A DNA stretch of 15,096 nt from contig JALRHN010000036.1 in assembly GCA_023259575.1 (NCBI GenBank), forward strand, positions 1 through 15,096, given 5' to 3'. Positions within the stretch are counted from its first letter, which is position 1; the number at the start of each line of letters is the position of its first letter. The position numbers were made by a program, and so were the translations under genes. This stretch comes from Candidatus Kapaibacterium sp. Lineage in GTDB: Bacteria; Bacteroidota; Ignavibacteria; Kapaibacteriales; UBA961. The notes beneath the pieces were generated by a model. That model saw nothing but the letters and a program-made list of their open reading frames with translations, was not told the origin of the DNA and did no database searches. Shown piece after piece: positions 1 through 7,210 of the stretch.

Positions 1-423
1 GTTTCTTTGATGAAAAAGGCCCAACAAGATTCTCTAAAGAATGTAAAAAGACTTCAGGATTCAATTAAAAATGTTCAAGTAGAAAGTGGGCCTGTTAAAG
101 CAAAATCTATTGTGTATAAGCAAATATTACAATTACTAAAAGACCCAAATGTTCTTGTTATTGATGCTAGGAATGAACATGAATTTGCTGAAGGACATCT
201 TCCAAATGCTAAACATGTTTTTGCAATGGAATTCGAACAACATATTCCAGAATTGATTGCTTTACCAAAAGATAAAAGAATCATTGTGTATTGTGGCGGT
301 GGAGACTGCGAACTTAGCCATGATGTTTGCAATGGGTTAATTGGATTAGGATTTCAAAAAGTGTATATCTATTTAGGTGGATGGGAAGACTGGAAGAAAA
401 ATGGATCAGGTAAAGGTGCCTAA
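1..423 (+). CDS. Rhodanese-like domain protein, probably 5'-truncated by the window edge
   Basis: A C-terminal rhodanese (sulfurtransferase-like) domain is visible. Counting from a TTG at position 7, the CH2-A-type motif VIDARNEHEFAEGHLPNA is at residues 51-68 and the active-site loop YCGGGDCELS at 95-104, with presumed catalytic Cys96 and a second Cys101. The fold ends with the usual LGGWEDW motif. Rhodaneses carry sulfur as a cysteine persulfide or act as redox or sulfur-signalling modules; the substrate cannot be told. The reading frame is open to base 1. The first in-frame ATG is at 10, but there is no Shine-Dalgarno sequence, and the first 35 residues are a hydrophilic Lys/Gln-rich helix, so the protein may begin upstream. 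The stop codon overlaps the start of the sigma-54 activator gene by one base (TAATG), which suggests translational coupling. Domain assignment is secure; the N-terminus is not. Confidence 0.85.
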   Translation, partial: VSLMKKAQQDSLKNVKRLQDSIKNVQVESGPVKAKSIVYKQILQLLKDPNVLVIDARNEHEFAEGHLPNAKHVFAMEFEQHIPELIALPKDKRIIVYCGGGDCELSHDVCNGLIGLGFQKVYIYLGGWEDWKKNGSGKGA

Positions 424-1661
424 TGAAAGCAGAGGTTATTGATAATACTACACAACATTTTTTGCAAGTACGATATGGAATTATTGGTAACTCTCAGTTA
501 ATTACAGAAGTTATTCAAAAGTTATTATCTGTTGCACCAACTGATTTAAGCGTTTTAATTACCGGTGAAACGGGCACAGGCAAAGAAGTATTTGCACAGG
601 CTATTCATGGATTAAGCAATAGAAAAAAGTATCCTTTTGTATCAGTTAATTGTGGGGCAATTCCAGAAACACTGTTAGAATCCGAATTATTTGGTCATGA
701 AAAAGGAGCGTTTACAGGCGCAGTAGAACAAAGAAAAGGCTTTTTTGAAGTTGCAAATCATGGTTCAATCTTTTTAGACGAAATTGGAGAAATGCCCATA
801 AGCACTCAAGTTAAATTATTAAGAGTGTTAGAAAGTGGAGAATTTTCTCGATTAGGGTCTTCGGATGTACACAAAGTAGATGTACGAATCATAACAGCAA
901 CTAATAGAGATCTAGAATATGAAGTAAGAAAACAACAATTTAGACATGATCTATTTTTTAGATTAAACTCTGTGCATTTACGATTACCTGCCTTAAGGAA
1001 ACATCCAGAGGACATTCCCCTTTTGATTGAATATTTTGCAGATAAAGTTGCTCATAAATTAGGAATTGAATTTAAAGGAGTTTCATTTGAAGCAGAACTA
1101 TTATTAAAAAGTTTTCCATGGCAAGGCAATATTCGTGAATTAAGAAATTTTATTGAAACAGTGGTCACATTAGAACGTGGAGCTCTTATAACTCCGGATC
1201 TGATCAAAAGACATTTAAGAATACAAGTTGATGATTCCTCTAGTTCTATTCGACAAGAAGAATCTATCATTGTACTTCCAAAACAGAATGAACAACAAAA
1301 TCAGTCTTCCACACAAGATGAATCACTTCTTCTAAGAACATTATTAGAACTACATACAGATGTAACTGATATAAAAAGAGCATTAGCTGCTATTTTTGAT
1401 AAAATTACTCATATTGAAGTAAATCAATTACACTCTACCCAAATGCATAGTCAATCTACGCATCAAGTAGAACACTCTTCTATTTCAGAAAATATGACTC
1501 AAGAAGAAGATTTTCGATTAGAAGAAATGGAAAGGAAATTAATTATAGCTGCATTAAAACGTTTTGATGGTAATAGAAGATTAGCAGCTAAAGTTTTAGG
1601 GATTAGTGAAAGAACATTATATAGAAAAATAGTTGATTATCAATTGATGGAGCTTTTTTAA
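423..1661 (+). CDS. Sigma-54-dependent transcriptional activator (AAA+ plus Fis-type HTH, no receiver domain)
   Basis: This is a bacterial enhancer-binding protein that uses ATP to open promoters bound by RNA polymerase-sigma54. The AAA+ domain spans about residues 18-266: Walker A GETGTGKE (48-55), the sigma-54 contact loop GAFTGA (95-100), Walker B SIFLDE (115-120), sensor I ATNRDL (159-164), arginine-finger region FRHDLFFRLN (173-182) and sensor II NIRELRN (236-242). A Fis-type HTH lies at about 367-405 (NRRLAAKVLGISERTLYRKI). Only about 17 residues precede the AAA+ core, so there is no receiver, GAF or PAS input domain. Between AAA+ and HTH is a Ser/Gln/His-rich linker (268-365) with one amphipathic helix (about 299-333). 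Activity is therefore probably set by a partner protein or by abundance. It overlaps the rhodanese gene by 1 bp and abuts the porin start without a gap. The targets are unknown. Confidence 0.95.
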   Translation: MKAEVIDNTTQHFLQVRYGIIGNSQLITEVIQKLLSVAPTDLSVLITGETGTGKEVFAQAIHGLSNRKKYPFVSVNCGAIPETLLESELFGHEKGAFTGAVEQRKGFFEVANHGSIFLDEIGEMPISTQVKLLRVLESGEFSRLGSSDVHKVDVRIITATNRDLEYEVRKQQFRHDLFFRLNSVHLRLPALRKHPEDIPLLIEYFADKVAHKLGIEFKGVSFEAELLLKSFPWQGNIRELRNFIETVVTLERGALITPDLIKRHLRIQVDDSSSSIRQEESIIVLPKQNEQQNQSSTQDESLLLRTLLELHTDVTDIKRALAAIFDKITHIEVNQLHSTQMHSQSTHQVEHSSISENMTQEEDFRLEEMERKLIIAALKRFDGNRRLAAKVLGISERTLYRKIVDYQLMELF

Positions 1662-2870
1662 ATGTCATTGTTACATGTTGTATGTATGTATTTTATTTTC
1701 ACGATTTTTTGTATTTCCAATGTTTTTGGAGGACAAGAACCCATGAAAGTATATGGTAGTTTTGGTGAAGGTATAAATTTTATTGCTGCTGATAGTAGTT
1801 TTTCGACCAAAATACGCTTAAGATTTCAATCACAAATAAATGGACAATTTGATACTGAACCAGATTTAAGAAATTTAAAAGCAGCTGCTTTAATTAGAAG
1901 AATGAGATTACGTTTTGAAGGATTTGCTTTGAGTACTAATCTTCAATACAAAGTTCAGTTAAATGGTTCTAATGAAGATATGGAATCCAATAGAACCCCA
2001 GAGCTTGATAATCCCGGTATTTTAAGAGATGCAGTTTTACAATGGACATTTCTCCCAGGTACATCTGTATGGTTTGGCCAAACAAAATTACCTGGAAATA
2101 GAGAAAGAGTCGTCTCATCTGCAAATCAAGAATTTGTTGATAGGTCTAACCTTAACCGAACATTTAATTTAGATAGAGATATAGGCATTCAAGTACATAA
2201 TCAATGGAATTTAGGGTCTTTAATTGTAAGAGAAGCAATTGCTCTTAGTACTGGTGAAGGAAGGAATAGAAGAGCTAGTTCACTTGGTGGATGGTGTTTT
2301 ACTGGAAAAGCTGAAATATTACCTTTTGGTTTATTTACAAATAAGGGTGAATATTTTCAGGGAGATCTTTTACGTGAACCTACTCCAAAACTTGCAATTG
2401 CTGCATCGTATGCATTTAACAATCAAGCAGTTAGAACTGGTGGTCAGCTTGGAGAATATTTGTATTCGCCTTCTGATATTTCCACATTATTTGCAGATGC
2501 AATCTTTAAATATCAAGGATTAGCAGTTACTGCAGAATATGCAAGAAGAAGTTCACCGACTCCAATCAGTTCAAAAGCAGGATCAAAAACTATCTTTATT
2601 TTTGATGGAGAAGGTATAAATACACATATCTCTTACATGATTACAGACAAACTTCAATGTGGTTTACGATATACATCAGTTAATCCCAATGTATCTATTG
2701 AATCTCTCATAGGCCCTAGAACAGATTGGACATTTGTGGTTGGACACTATTTTAAAGGACATGACTTGAAAATTCAGGGAGATATTTCCTATATCTCCGA
2801 ACAGTCGTCTAAGGTTTCCAATATAAAAAATTCAATTCTTACTAGAATTCAAACTGATTTTACCTTTTAA
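1662..2870 (+). CDS. Outer-membrane porin, OprO/OprP (phosphate-selective porin) type
   Basis: 402 residues. The N-terminus has a hydrophobic signal peptide (about 1-23, ending NVFG) with an unusually uncharged n-region; the start ATG directly follows the previous stop. The mature part has alternating beta-strand patterns and a C-terminal aromatic (TDFTF), as in outer-membrane barrels. Segments such as IRLRFQSQINGQFDTEP (51-67), LIRRMRLRFEGFA (78-90), YKVQLNG (96-102) and VWFGQTKLPGNRERVVSS (136-153) match the RRxRLxxEG / GQxKxPxxRE pattern of the OprO/OprP porin family. That family forms trimeric channels, often anion-selective (phosphate or polyphosphate in Pseudomonas), but specificity in other phyla is not predictable from sequence. 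Co-location with a sigma-54 activator suggests regulated expression, which is inference. Confidence 0.85.
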   Translation: MSLLHVVCMYFIFTIFCISNVFGGQEPMKVYGSFGEGINFIAADSSFSTKIRLRFQSQINGQFDTEPDLRNLKAAALIRRMRLRFEGFALSTNLQYKVQLNGSNEDMESNRTPELDNPGILRDAVLQWTFLPGTSVWFGQTKLPGNRERVVSSANQEFVDRSNLNRTFNLDRDIGIQVHNQWNLGSLIVREAIALSTGEGRNRRASSLGGWCFTGKAEILPFGLFTNKGEYFQGDLLREPTPKLAIAASYAFNNQAVRTGGQLGEYLYSPSDISTLFADAIFKYQGLAVTAEYARRSSPTPISSKAGSKTIFIFDGEGINTHISYMITDKLQCGLRYTSVNPNVSIESLIGPRTDWTFVVGHYFKGHDLKIQGDISYISEQSSKVSNIKNSILTRIQTDFTF

Positions 2871-2891
2871 TATTTAATATAAAACAGTTCC

Positions 2892-4187
2892 ATGGACTCT
2901 CAATTCTCATTAGAAGAAATTGCCTTAACTATTAGACAAGCTCAAGAATTTGTTGCTCGTAGAGTAATAAATAGAGAAGATGTTATCGAGCAAGCATTTT
3001 GTGCATTTCTTACTGGCGAACACTTACTTCTTCAAAGTAGAACAGGTGCTGGAAAGTCATTATTAGCCGAGCAGTTATTTGCATGTATTGAAGGTGCAAG
3101 AACATTTAGAGTTCAGGCAAGTAAAGAACAACAACCAGATACCTATTTTGGTGGTTTAGATATTGAAAAGTTAAAAACTGGCAAAATATTACATAATACC
3201 GAAGGTTCTTTAGTAGAATCAGAATTTGGTTTTATAGATGAGATTTTTGATGCTAATGATTTTACTTTAAGAGCCTTACTTTCCTTATTAAATGAACGCA
3301 GATTAATAAGAGGTGTTCAAAATGTACAAGCACATATTCATACTGTAATAGCTGCAACTAATTATCTAAGAATTAGCGAAGTTACAGAGGCAATTCTGGA
3401 TAGATTCCTTTTTAAAGCAATTGTATTACCTGATAAAGATCCCCTGATTCAATTTAAAATTGGTGTCCAGTATTCCCAACATTCTAATCGCATTATTGCA
3501 CCAACAAAAAAAATACAATACAATCATTTATATCGATTAAAAAAAATGATTAATGGTCAAGATTCTACTTATGAATTCAGAATCTCTGCAGAAATGCTTT
3601 ACTTTACTAATTTGGTTATAAGACATTATGAATTTGCAAGAAATAGAGGCCTAAGAGAGAAATATAAGGGACAACACAGTAATGAATATTCAGACTTTTA
3701 CATTTCTCCAAGAACCCAAGCAAAAGCATTAGATTTATTAAGAGCATTAGCATTCTTAGATGGGAGAACATTAGCTGATTCTCAAGATGTCAGAAAATTA
3801 TCATTGATTTTTGCAACTGCAGGGCTACCAGAAGAAACTCAGTTATTTGATAAATCATTTACTGCTGTTTTTAATTCTCTAAATGCAGGGAATGGTTTTG
3901 AACAAATTAGAACTCTAATAGCTTATGAATCCTTGCTTGAACAAATTGAAAAAGATCCCCTTATCCTTCAGCAACCTTTAGATAAAACGCTGTCTAATTC
4001 ACAACTTAGAAGATCATTATTAGATTGGATTAAGGATGCTTTACAAATTGATCATACAGTACAACACAATAAAAAAGTCTTGGAATCTTTTCTCAAAAAT
4101 TTAATACCAGTATGCGATGAAGTTCGTGAATTAAAACATTCATTAGAAAAAGAAACAACAAAAATATTTCAACATATCGATAATTAA
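2892..4187 (+). CDS. MoxR-family AAA+ ATPase, RavA-like
   Basis: 431 residues. The AAA+ core has Walker A SRTGAGKS (49-56), a MoxR/RavA-type loop TYFGGLDIEKLKTGKI (84-99), Walker B FGFIDEI (112-118), sensor I IAATNY (153-158) and arginine-finger region ILDRFLF (168-174). The FGGLDIEKLK segment resembles the FGPLSIQALK segment of E. coli RavA, so this belongs with the RavA-like branch and not the methanol-dehydrogenase MoxR branch. The C-terminal half is helical and lacks a domain I can name. MoxR ATPases act as hexameric chaperone-like machines that insert cofactors or assemble complexes with a VWA-domain partner; such a partner is encoded 35 bp downstream. The gene lies 21 bp after the porin. 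The upstream sequence (AAAACAGTTCC before ATG) has no Shine-Dalgarno. The client complex is unknown. Confidence 0.9.
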   Translation: MDSQFSLEEIALTIRQAQEFVARRVINREDVIEQAFCAFLTGEHLLLQSRTGAGKSLLAEQLFACIEGARTFRVQASKEQQPDTYFGGLDIEKLKTGKILHNTEGSLVESEFGFIDEIFDANDFTLRALLSLLNERRLIRGVQNVQAHIHTVIAATNYLRISEVTEAILDRFLFKAIVLPDKDPLIQFKIGVQYSQHSNRIIAPTKKIQYNHLYRLKKMINGQDSTYEFRISAEMLYFTNLVIRHYEFARNRGLREKYKGQHSNEYSDFYISPRTQAKALDLLRALAFLDGRTLADSQDVRKLSLIFATAGLPEETQLFDKSFTAVFNSLNAGNGFEQIRTLIAYESLLEQIEKDPLILQQPLDKTLSNSQLRRSLLDWIKDALQIDHTVQHNKKVLESFLKNLIPVCDEVRELKHSLEKETTKIFQHIDN

Positions 4188-4222
4188 TACCTCCATTTTT
4201 TGTATCAACATATCTTATAGTC

Positions 4223-5791
4223 ATGATATCCAAACGTAATGAAATAGAGAATGTGGATTTTTTTGGAAAAATGATAGAATTAGGATTTTTAGATACAGTT
4301 GAAAATGAATTACCTGAGGATTTCACGCTCATTTATGAGATTGCACGTATCCTAGAAAATGAGCTTAATCCCCTAACCAAACAATTAGCTCCTATTTTGT
4401 GGTTATCTGAAACACAAGATGATAATACTTCACAAGAAAGAGAAATTATACCACATTTACCTTCAGGCGATGATTATGAAGCTAATTTGATTTCTAGTTT
4501 TCGAGATATTGCTAAAATTTATCCCCATCAATTTTTACTTCCTGATGAAGTATTCATGCAGAAATTGGTCGAAAGATCATTATGGATGCCAGCTCCAAAA
4601 GCACCAAGGAATTATAGATATCAAGCTGAATCAGATCAGTTCGCACCAGATTCTAGAAAACAAAAAATATATCTTTTATTTGATACTTCTAAATCAATGC
4701 AAGAGATGTTTAGAATTCACTTATCTAAAGCCATTGCATATTTTTTTCTGAAACAAAATCAAAAAGAAATGGGGACAATCTTCTTTAGAACGTTTGATGC
4801 AGAAATTGGTCCTTTACAATTAGTAAAAGATAAAATCTCCTTTGATAATTTGATTGCTCATATCATGAGTTTAAAGGCTGAAGGACGCGGCACTGCTATG
4901 GAAAAAGCTTTAATGACAGCTATTCAAGATATTCGCATTGATAGTTTTATGGCTGAAGCTGAAATACTTGTTATTACAGATGGCGCTGCACATATTGATA
5001 TTGATAAGGTTAAACATTCACTTGGTGATGCTATACATATACATTGTATCAAAATAGGTTCCGCTACCTTAAAACCAGATACAAAAACAATATTAAATCT
5101 TATTCATTCCGCAGAATCTGATGATGCAAAGCTGATAAGAGAACTTCAGCATAAACTAAAGGATTTGGAATATTCACATAAAGCTACTCAAGCTGATTCT
5201 AGAAAGACATTCATACTTGGTGAAATTCAACATCTTAATAAACAAATACAAGCCCAAATAGATAGATATTCGCAAAGGACAATGGCTAATTATGGAAATG
5301 AAATTTCTGAATTGTCTGATATTTTTATCAATGTAGATGATATCAAACCAGAGAAGTTATTTGCATTATCTAAAGACAGAATTGATGAATTTGTTCAATT
5401 ATCTTCTGAACTCTTAACAATATTAAAAGAAGACCCTTCAGTAGAAGACGCTAAAAAAGCTGCAGTGTTATATGATCATTTGTATTTATTACTAAAGTAT
5501 AATAATGTAGAAATCCAACAATTGTCACAAAATACGGATGAATTAAAACATATTTTGAGTTCATTTTTACAACAACAACAATCTCAATCTTCACACACTA
5601 CTAATCTAGACTTATCAGATAATGATCATATTCAATTATCCAGACTACTAAAAACTGGGATGCAATCTGCAGCTAGAATTCCATTAGCTAAATTATTATT
5701 GATTTTATATCGAAAAATTAAAAAGTCTATTATTTTGTGGAGAAAGACTAGATTAAGAACAAAAAAGAGAAAATATATTAATCGTATATAA
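4223..5791 (+). CDS. VWA-domain protein, probable partner of the MoxR ATPase (ViaA-like role)
   Basis: 522 residues. A von Willebrand factor A domain lies at about residues 146-285 with an intact metal-ion-dependent adhesion site: DTSKS (154-158), Thr224 in GRGTAM, and Asp253 in VITDGAA. Before it is a helical domain of about 140 residues; after it a charged, probably coiled-coil stretch (about 300-360), then further helices. In the last 27 residues 13 are Lys or Arg and none is acidic, preceded by the hydrophobic run LAKLLLIL, so membrane or nucleic-acid contact is possible. There is no signal peptide, so it is probably cytoplasmic. MoxR and VWA genes are commonly adjacent and RavA-ViaA is the well-studied E. 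coli pair; here the VWA domain is central, whereas in ViaA it is C-terminal, so orthology is not claimed. The ATG was chosen because it is the first in frame; no Shine-Dalgarno is visible. Confidence 0.85.
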   Translation: MISKRNEIENVDFFGKMIELGFLDTVENELPEDFTLIYEIARILENELNPLTKQLAPILWLSETQDDNTSQEREIIPHLPSGDDYEANLISSFRDIAKIYPHQFLLPDEVFMQKLVERSLWMPAPKAPRNYRYQAESDQFAPDSRKQKIYLLFDTSKSMQEMFRIHLSKAIAYFFLKQNQKEMGTIFFRTFDAEIGPLQLVKDKISFDNLIAHIMSLKAEGRGTAMEKALMTAIQDIRIDSFMAEAEILVITDGAAHIDIDKVKHSLGDAIHIHCIKIGSATLKPDTKTILNLIHSAESDDAKLIRELQHKLKDLEYSHKATQADSRKTFILGEIQHLNKQIQAQIDRYSQRTMANYGNEISELSDIFINVDDIKPEKLFALSKDRIDEFVQLSSELLTILKEDPSVEDAKKAAVLYDHLYLLLKYNNVEIQQLSQNTDELKHILSSFLQQQQSQSSHTTNLDLSDNDHIQLSRLLKTGMQSAARIPLAKLLLILYRKIKKSIILWRKTRLRTKKRKYINRI

Positions 5792-5807
5792 TGATTTATA
5801 TCATTAT
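5788..5807 (+). terminator. Weak AT-rich hairpin at the end of the VWA gene
   Basis: An 8-bp perfect inverted repeat, ATAATGAT and ATCATTAT, is separated by TTAT. The VWA stop codon lies inside the left arm. It is followed by TACTTTTATT, a broken T-rich stretch. The stem has a single G-C pair, so this is at best a weak terminator or mRNA 3' end. In DNA this AT-rich an inverted repeat of this size may arise by chance. Confidence 0.25.
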
Positions 5808-5865
5808 TACTTTTATTAGAAATGTCTAGTTTAGCATCATACAATCACTCTTAAGGCTTTTTATA

Positions 5866-6312
5866 ATGTTACCACTTACTTCAATTGTAGTCCCTATCGA
5901 TTTTTCTGATCAATCTGATATTGCTATAGCATATGCTAAAGAATGGGCTTTACAATTTTCGGCTACTATACATTTAGTTCATATTATCGAGCCAGTTGTT
6001 TTCCCAATGGATTGGGGCTATTCTCCTATAGATTTATCTTCAGTTGAGAAACAATATGAAGATGCAGCTCATCAACAACTTATACAAAAAGTTGAATCAT
6101 TAAGACAAGAAGGTATTTCTATCATTCCCGCAATAATCCATGGTGGAAGGGCTTCAGAAGAAATAAATAATTATTGCATACAACATTCTATATCTATGAT
6201 TTGTATGGCAACTCATGGAAGGGGTGGAGTTGAGCATTTATTACTTGGCAGTACTACAGAAAGATTAATTAGAAAATCTTCTTGCCCAGTAATGGTAGTA
6301 AAAGTCCCATAA
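5866..6312 (+). CDS. Universal stress protein, UspA family, single domain
   Basis: 148 residues, the usual length of a one-domain Usp. It starts IVVPIDFSDQSDIA (7-20), the family's first strand with the acidic ATP-contact residue Asp11. It ends with the ATP-binding signature ATHGRGG (115-121) followed by LLLGSTTERLIRKSSCPVMVV (125-145). Spacing A-x2-G-x9-G-S fits the nucleotide-binding Usp subclass (MJ0577-like), so ATP binding is likely although the first Gly of the consensus is Ala. Usp proteins are cytoplasmic dimers induced by starvation and stress; the specific role is unknown. It is transcribed alone after a gap of about 74 bp and converges on hpnD, with only 4 bp between stop codons. 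AAGG lies 13 bases before the ATG, too far to be a convincing ribosome binding site. Confidence 0.93.
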   Translation: MLPLTSIVVPIDFSDQSDIAIAYAKEWALQFSATIHLVHIIEPVVFPMDWGYSPIDLSSVEKQYEDAAHQQLIQKVESLRQEGISIIPAIIHGGRASEEINNYCIQHSISMICMATHGRGGVEHLLLGSTTERLIRKSSCPVMVVKVP

Positions 6313-6316
6313 AGTA

Positions 6317-7204
6317 CTAAGAAAAACGCCCAACAAATAGTCTTGTAGATAACCAATGTTTTAATGCTATCATTATTTTGTGTGTAGTAGAGACTGTAAT
6401 TTTCTTCATGCTAAAAACATTATAATCGTTCAATTCTATTTTTTCTAATAATCGATAATAGATTGCATCCATGATTTCTGCTGCTAGCATTGTATTTCTT
6501 TCATCTGGTCGGAGAGCTGTCCTAGCTTTATGATAATATTCTCTTGCCCTTTGGGTTTGATATTGCATTAAAGCTATAAAGTTTTCATTATATACTTCAT
6601 TCATTAAGTCTTTTTCTGAATATTTGAATCTATCCATATCTTCTTTTGGTAGGTAGATATATCCTTTATCTTTATCAGCTTTAAGATCTCTCAATATATT
6701 CGTTAACTGTAATGCATATCCTAAGTTGACAGCATATTGCTTTGTTTCTTCATATTTATAACCAAAAATCTCAATACACATTAATCCAACAACACCTGCT
6801 ACGCCATAACAATATTCTTTCAATTCGGAAAAAGTAGTATATCGATATTGATATAAATCCCTTTCGCATCCATCAATTAATGTTAAGAAATACTGTTTGG
6901 GAATATCAAAACGCTTAATAACTTTACTTAATGGGTAGAAATATGGCAGTAAATTCTTATTTGCATAAATCTTTTCTATTTCATTTCGCCATTTAGATAA
7001 AATTCCCTTCTTCTTATTTATGATTTCTATATTCTTAGAAGGATACTCATCAACTATATCATCTATTTCTCGACAAAATGCATAGACAGTATTTATTGCT
7101 TTTCTTTCATCTTTAGGTAAGAAAGTAAACGAATAATAAAAACTTGTTTTAGATTGATGAGGAGCAATCATAAGATCAGATTCTATGTGTTCAGTTTCTT
7201 TCAT
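6317..7204 (-). CDS. hpnD: Presqualene diphosphate synthase HpnD (squalene/phytoene synthase family)
   Basis: 295 residues. HpnD condenses two farnesyl diphosphates to presqualene diphosphate, the first step of the bacterial HpnCDE route to squalene. It shows SFYYSFTFLP (21-30) and YAFCREIDDIVDE (41-53), with the first Asp-rich motif D48-x3-D52. The second motif, LQLTNILRDLKADKDKG (165-181), has D173-x3-D177, followed by YIYLP. Both Mg-diphosphate-binding motifs are intact, so the enzyme should be active. The SxFYYSFxFLP/REIDDIVDE pattern is HpnD-like; a phytoene synthase role is the main alternative because the families are close. It lies 6 bp downstream of hpnC, almost certainly in the same transcript. 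The reductase/desaturase-like hpnE is not in the window. The end is convergent with the usp gene. Confidence 0.85.
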   Translation of the reverse strand: MKETEHIESDLMIAPHQSKTSFYYSFTFLPKDERKAINTVYAFCREIDDIVDEYPSKNIEIINKKKGILSKWRNEIEKIYANKNLLPYFYPLSKVIKRFDIPKQYFLTLIDGCERDLYQYRYTTFSELKEYCYGVAGVVGLMCIEIFGYKYEETKQYAVNLGYALQLTNILRDLKADKDKGYIYLPKEDMDRFKYSEKDLMNEVYNENFIALMQYQTQRAREYYHKARTALRPDERNTMLAAEIMDAIYYRLLEKIELNDYNVFSMKKITVSTTHKIMIALKHWLSTRLFVGRFS

Positions 7205-7210
7205 AGTTAT

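Noticed and set aside
2239..2523. A 94-codon open frame on the plus strand inside the porin gene.
   Set aside because: It is out of frame with a well-supported porin, rich in Leu/Ile/Tyr from AT-rich codons, and shows no domain.
4093..4332. Minus-strand open frame spanning the moxR-VWA gap.
   Set aside because: It overlaps both genes' coding ends and has no recognisable domain or ribosome binding site.
5568..5582. CAA repeat near the end of the VWA gene.
   Set aside because: A short Gln tract in a flexible linker; too short to count as a repeat element.
6313..6316. Possible bidirectional terminator between the convergent usp and hpnD genes.
   Set aside because: Only four bases separate the stop codons and no hairpin could be found in the surrounding bases.
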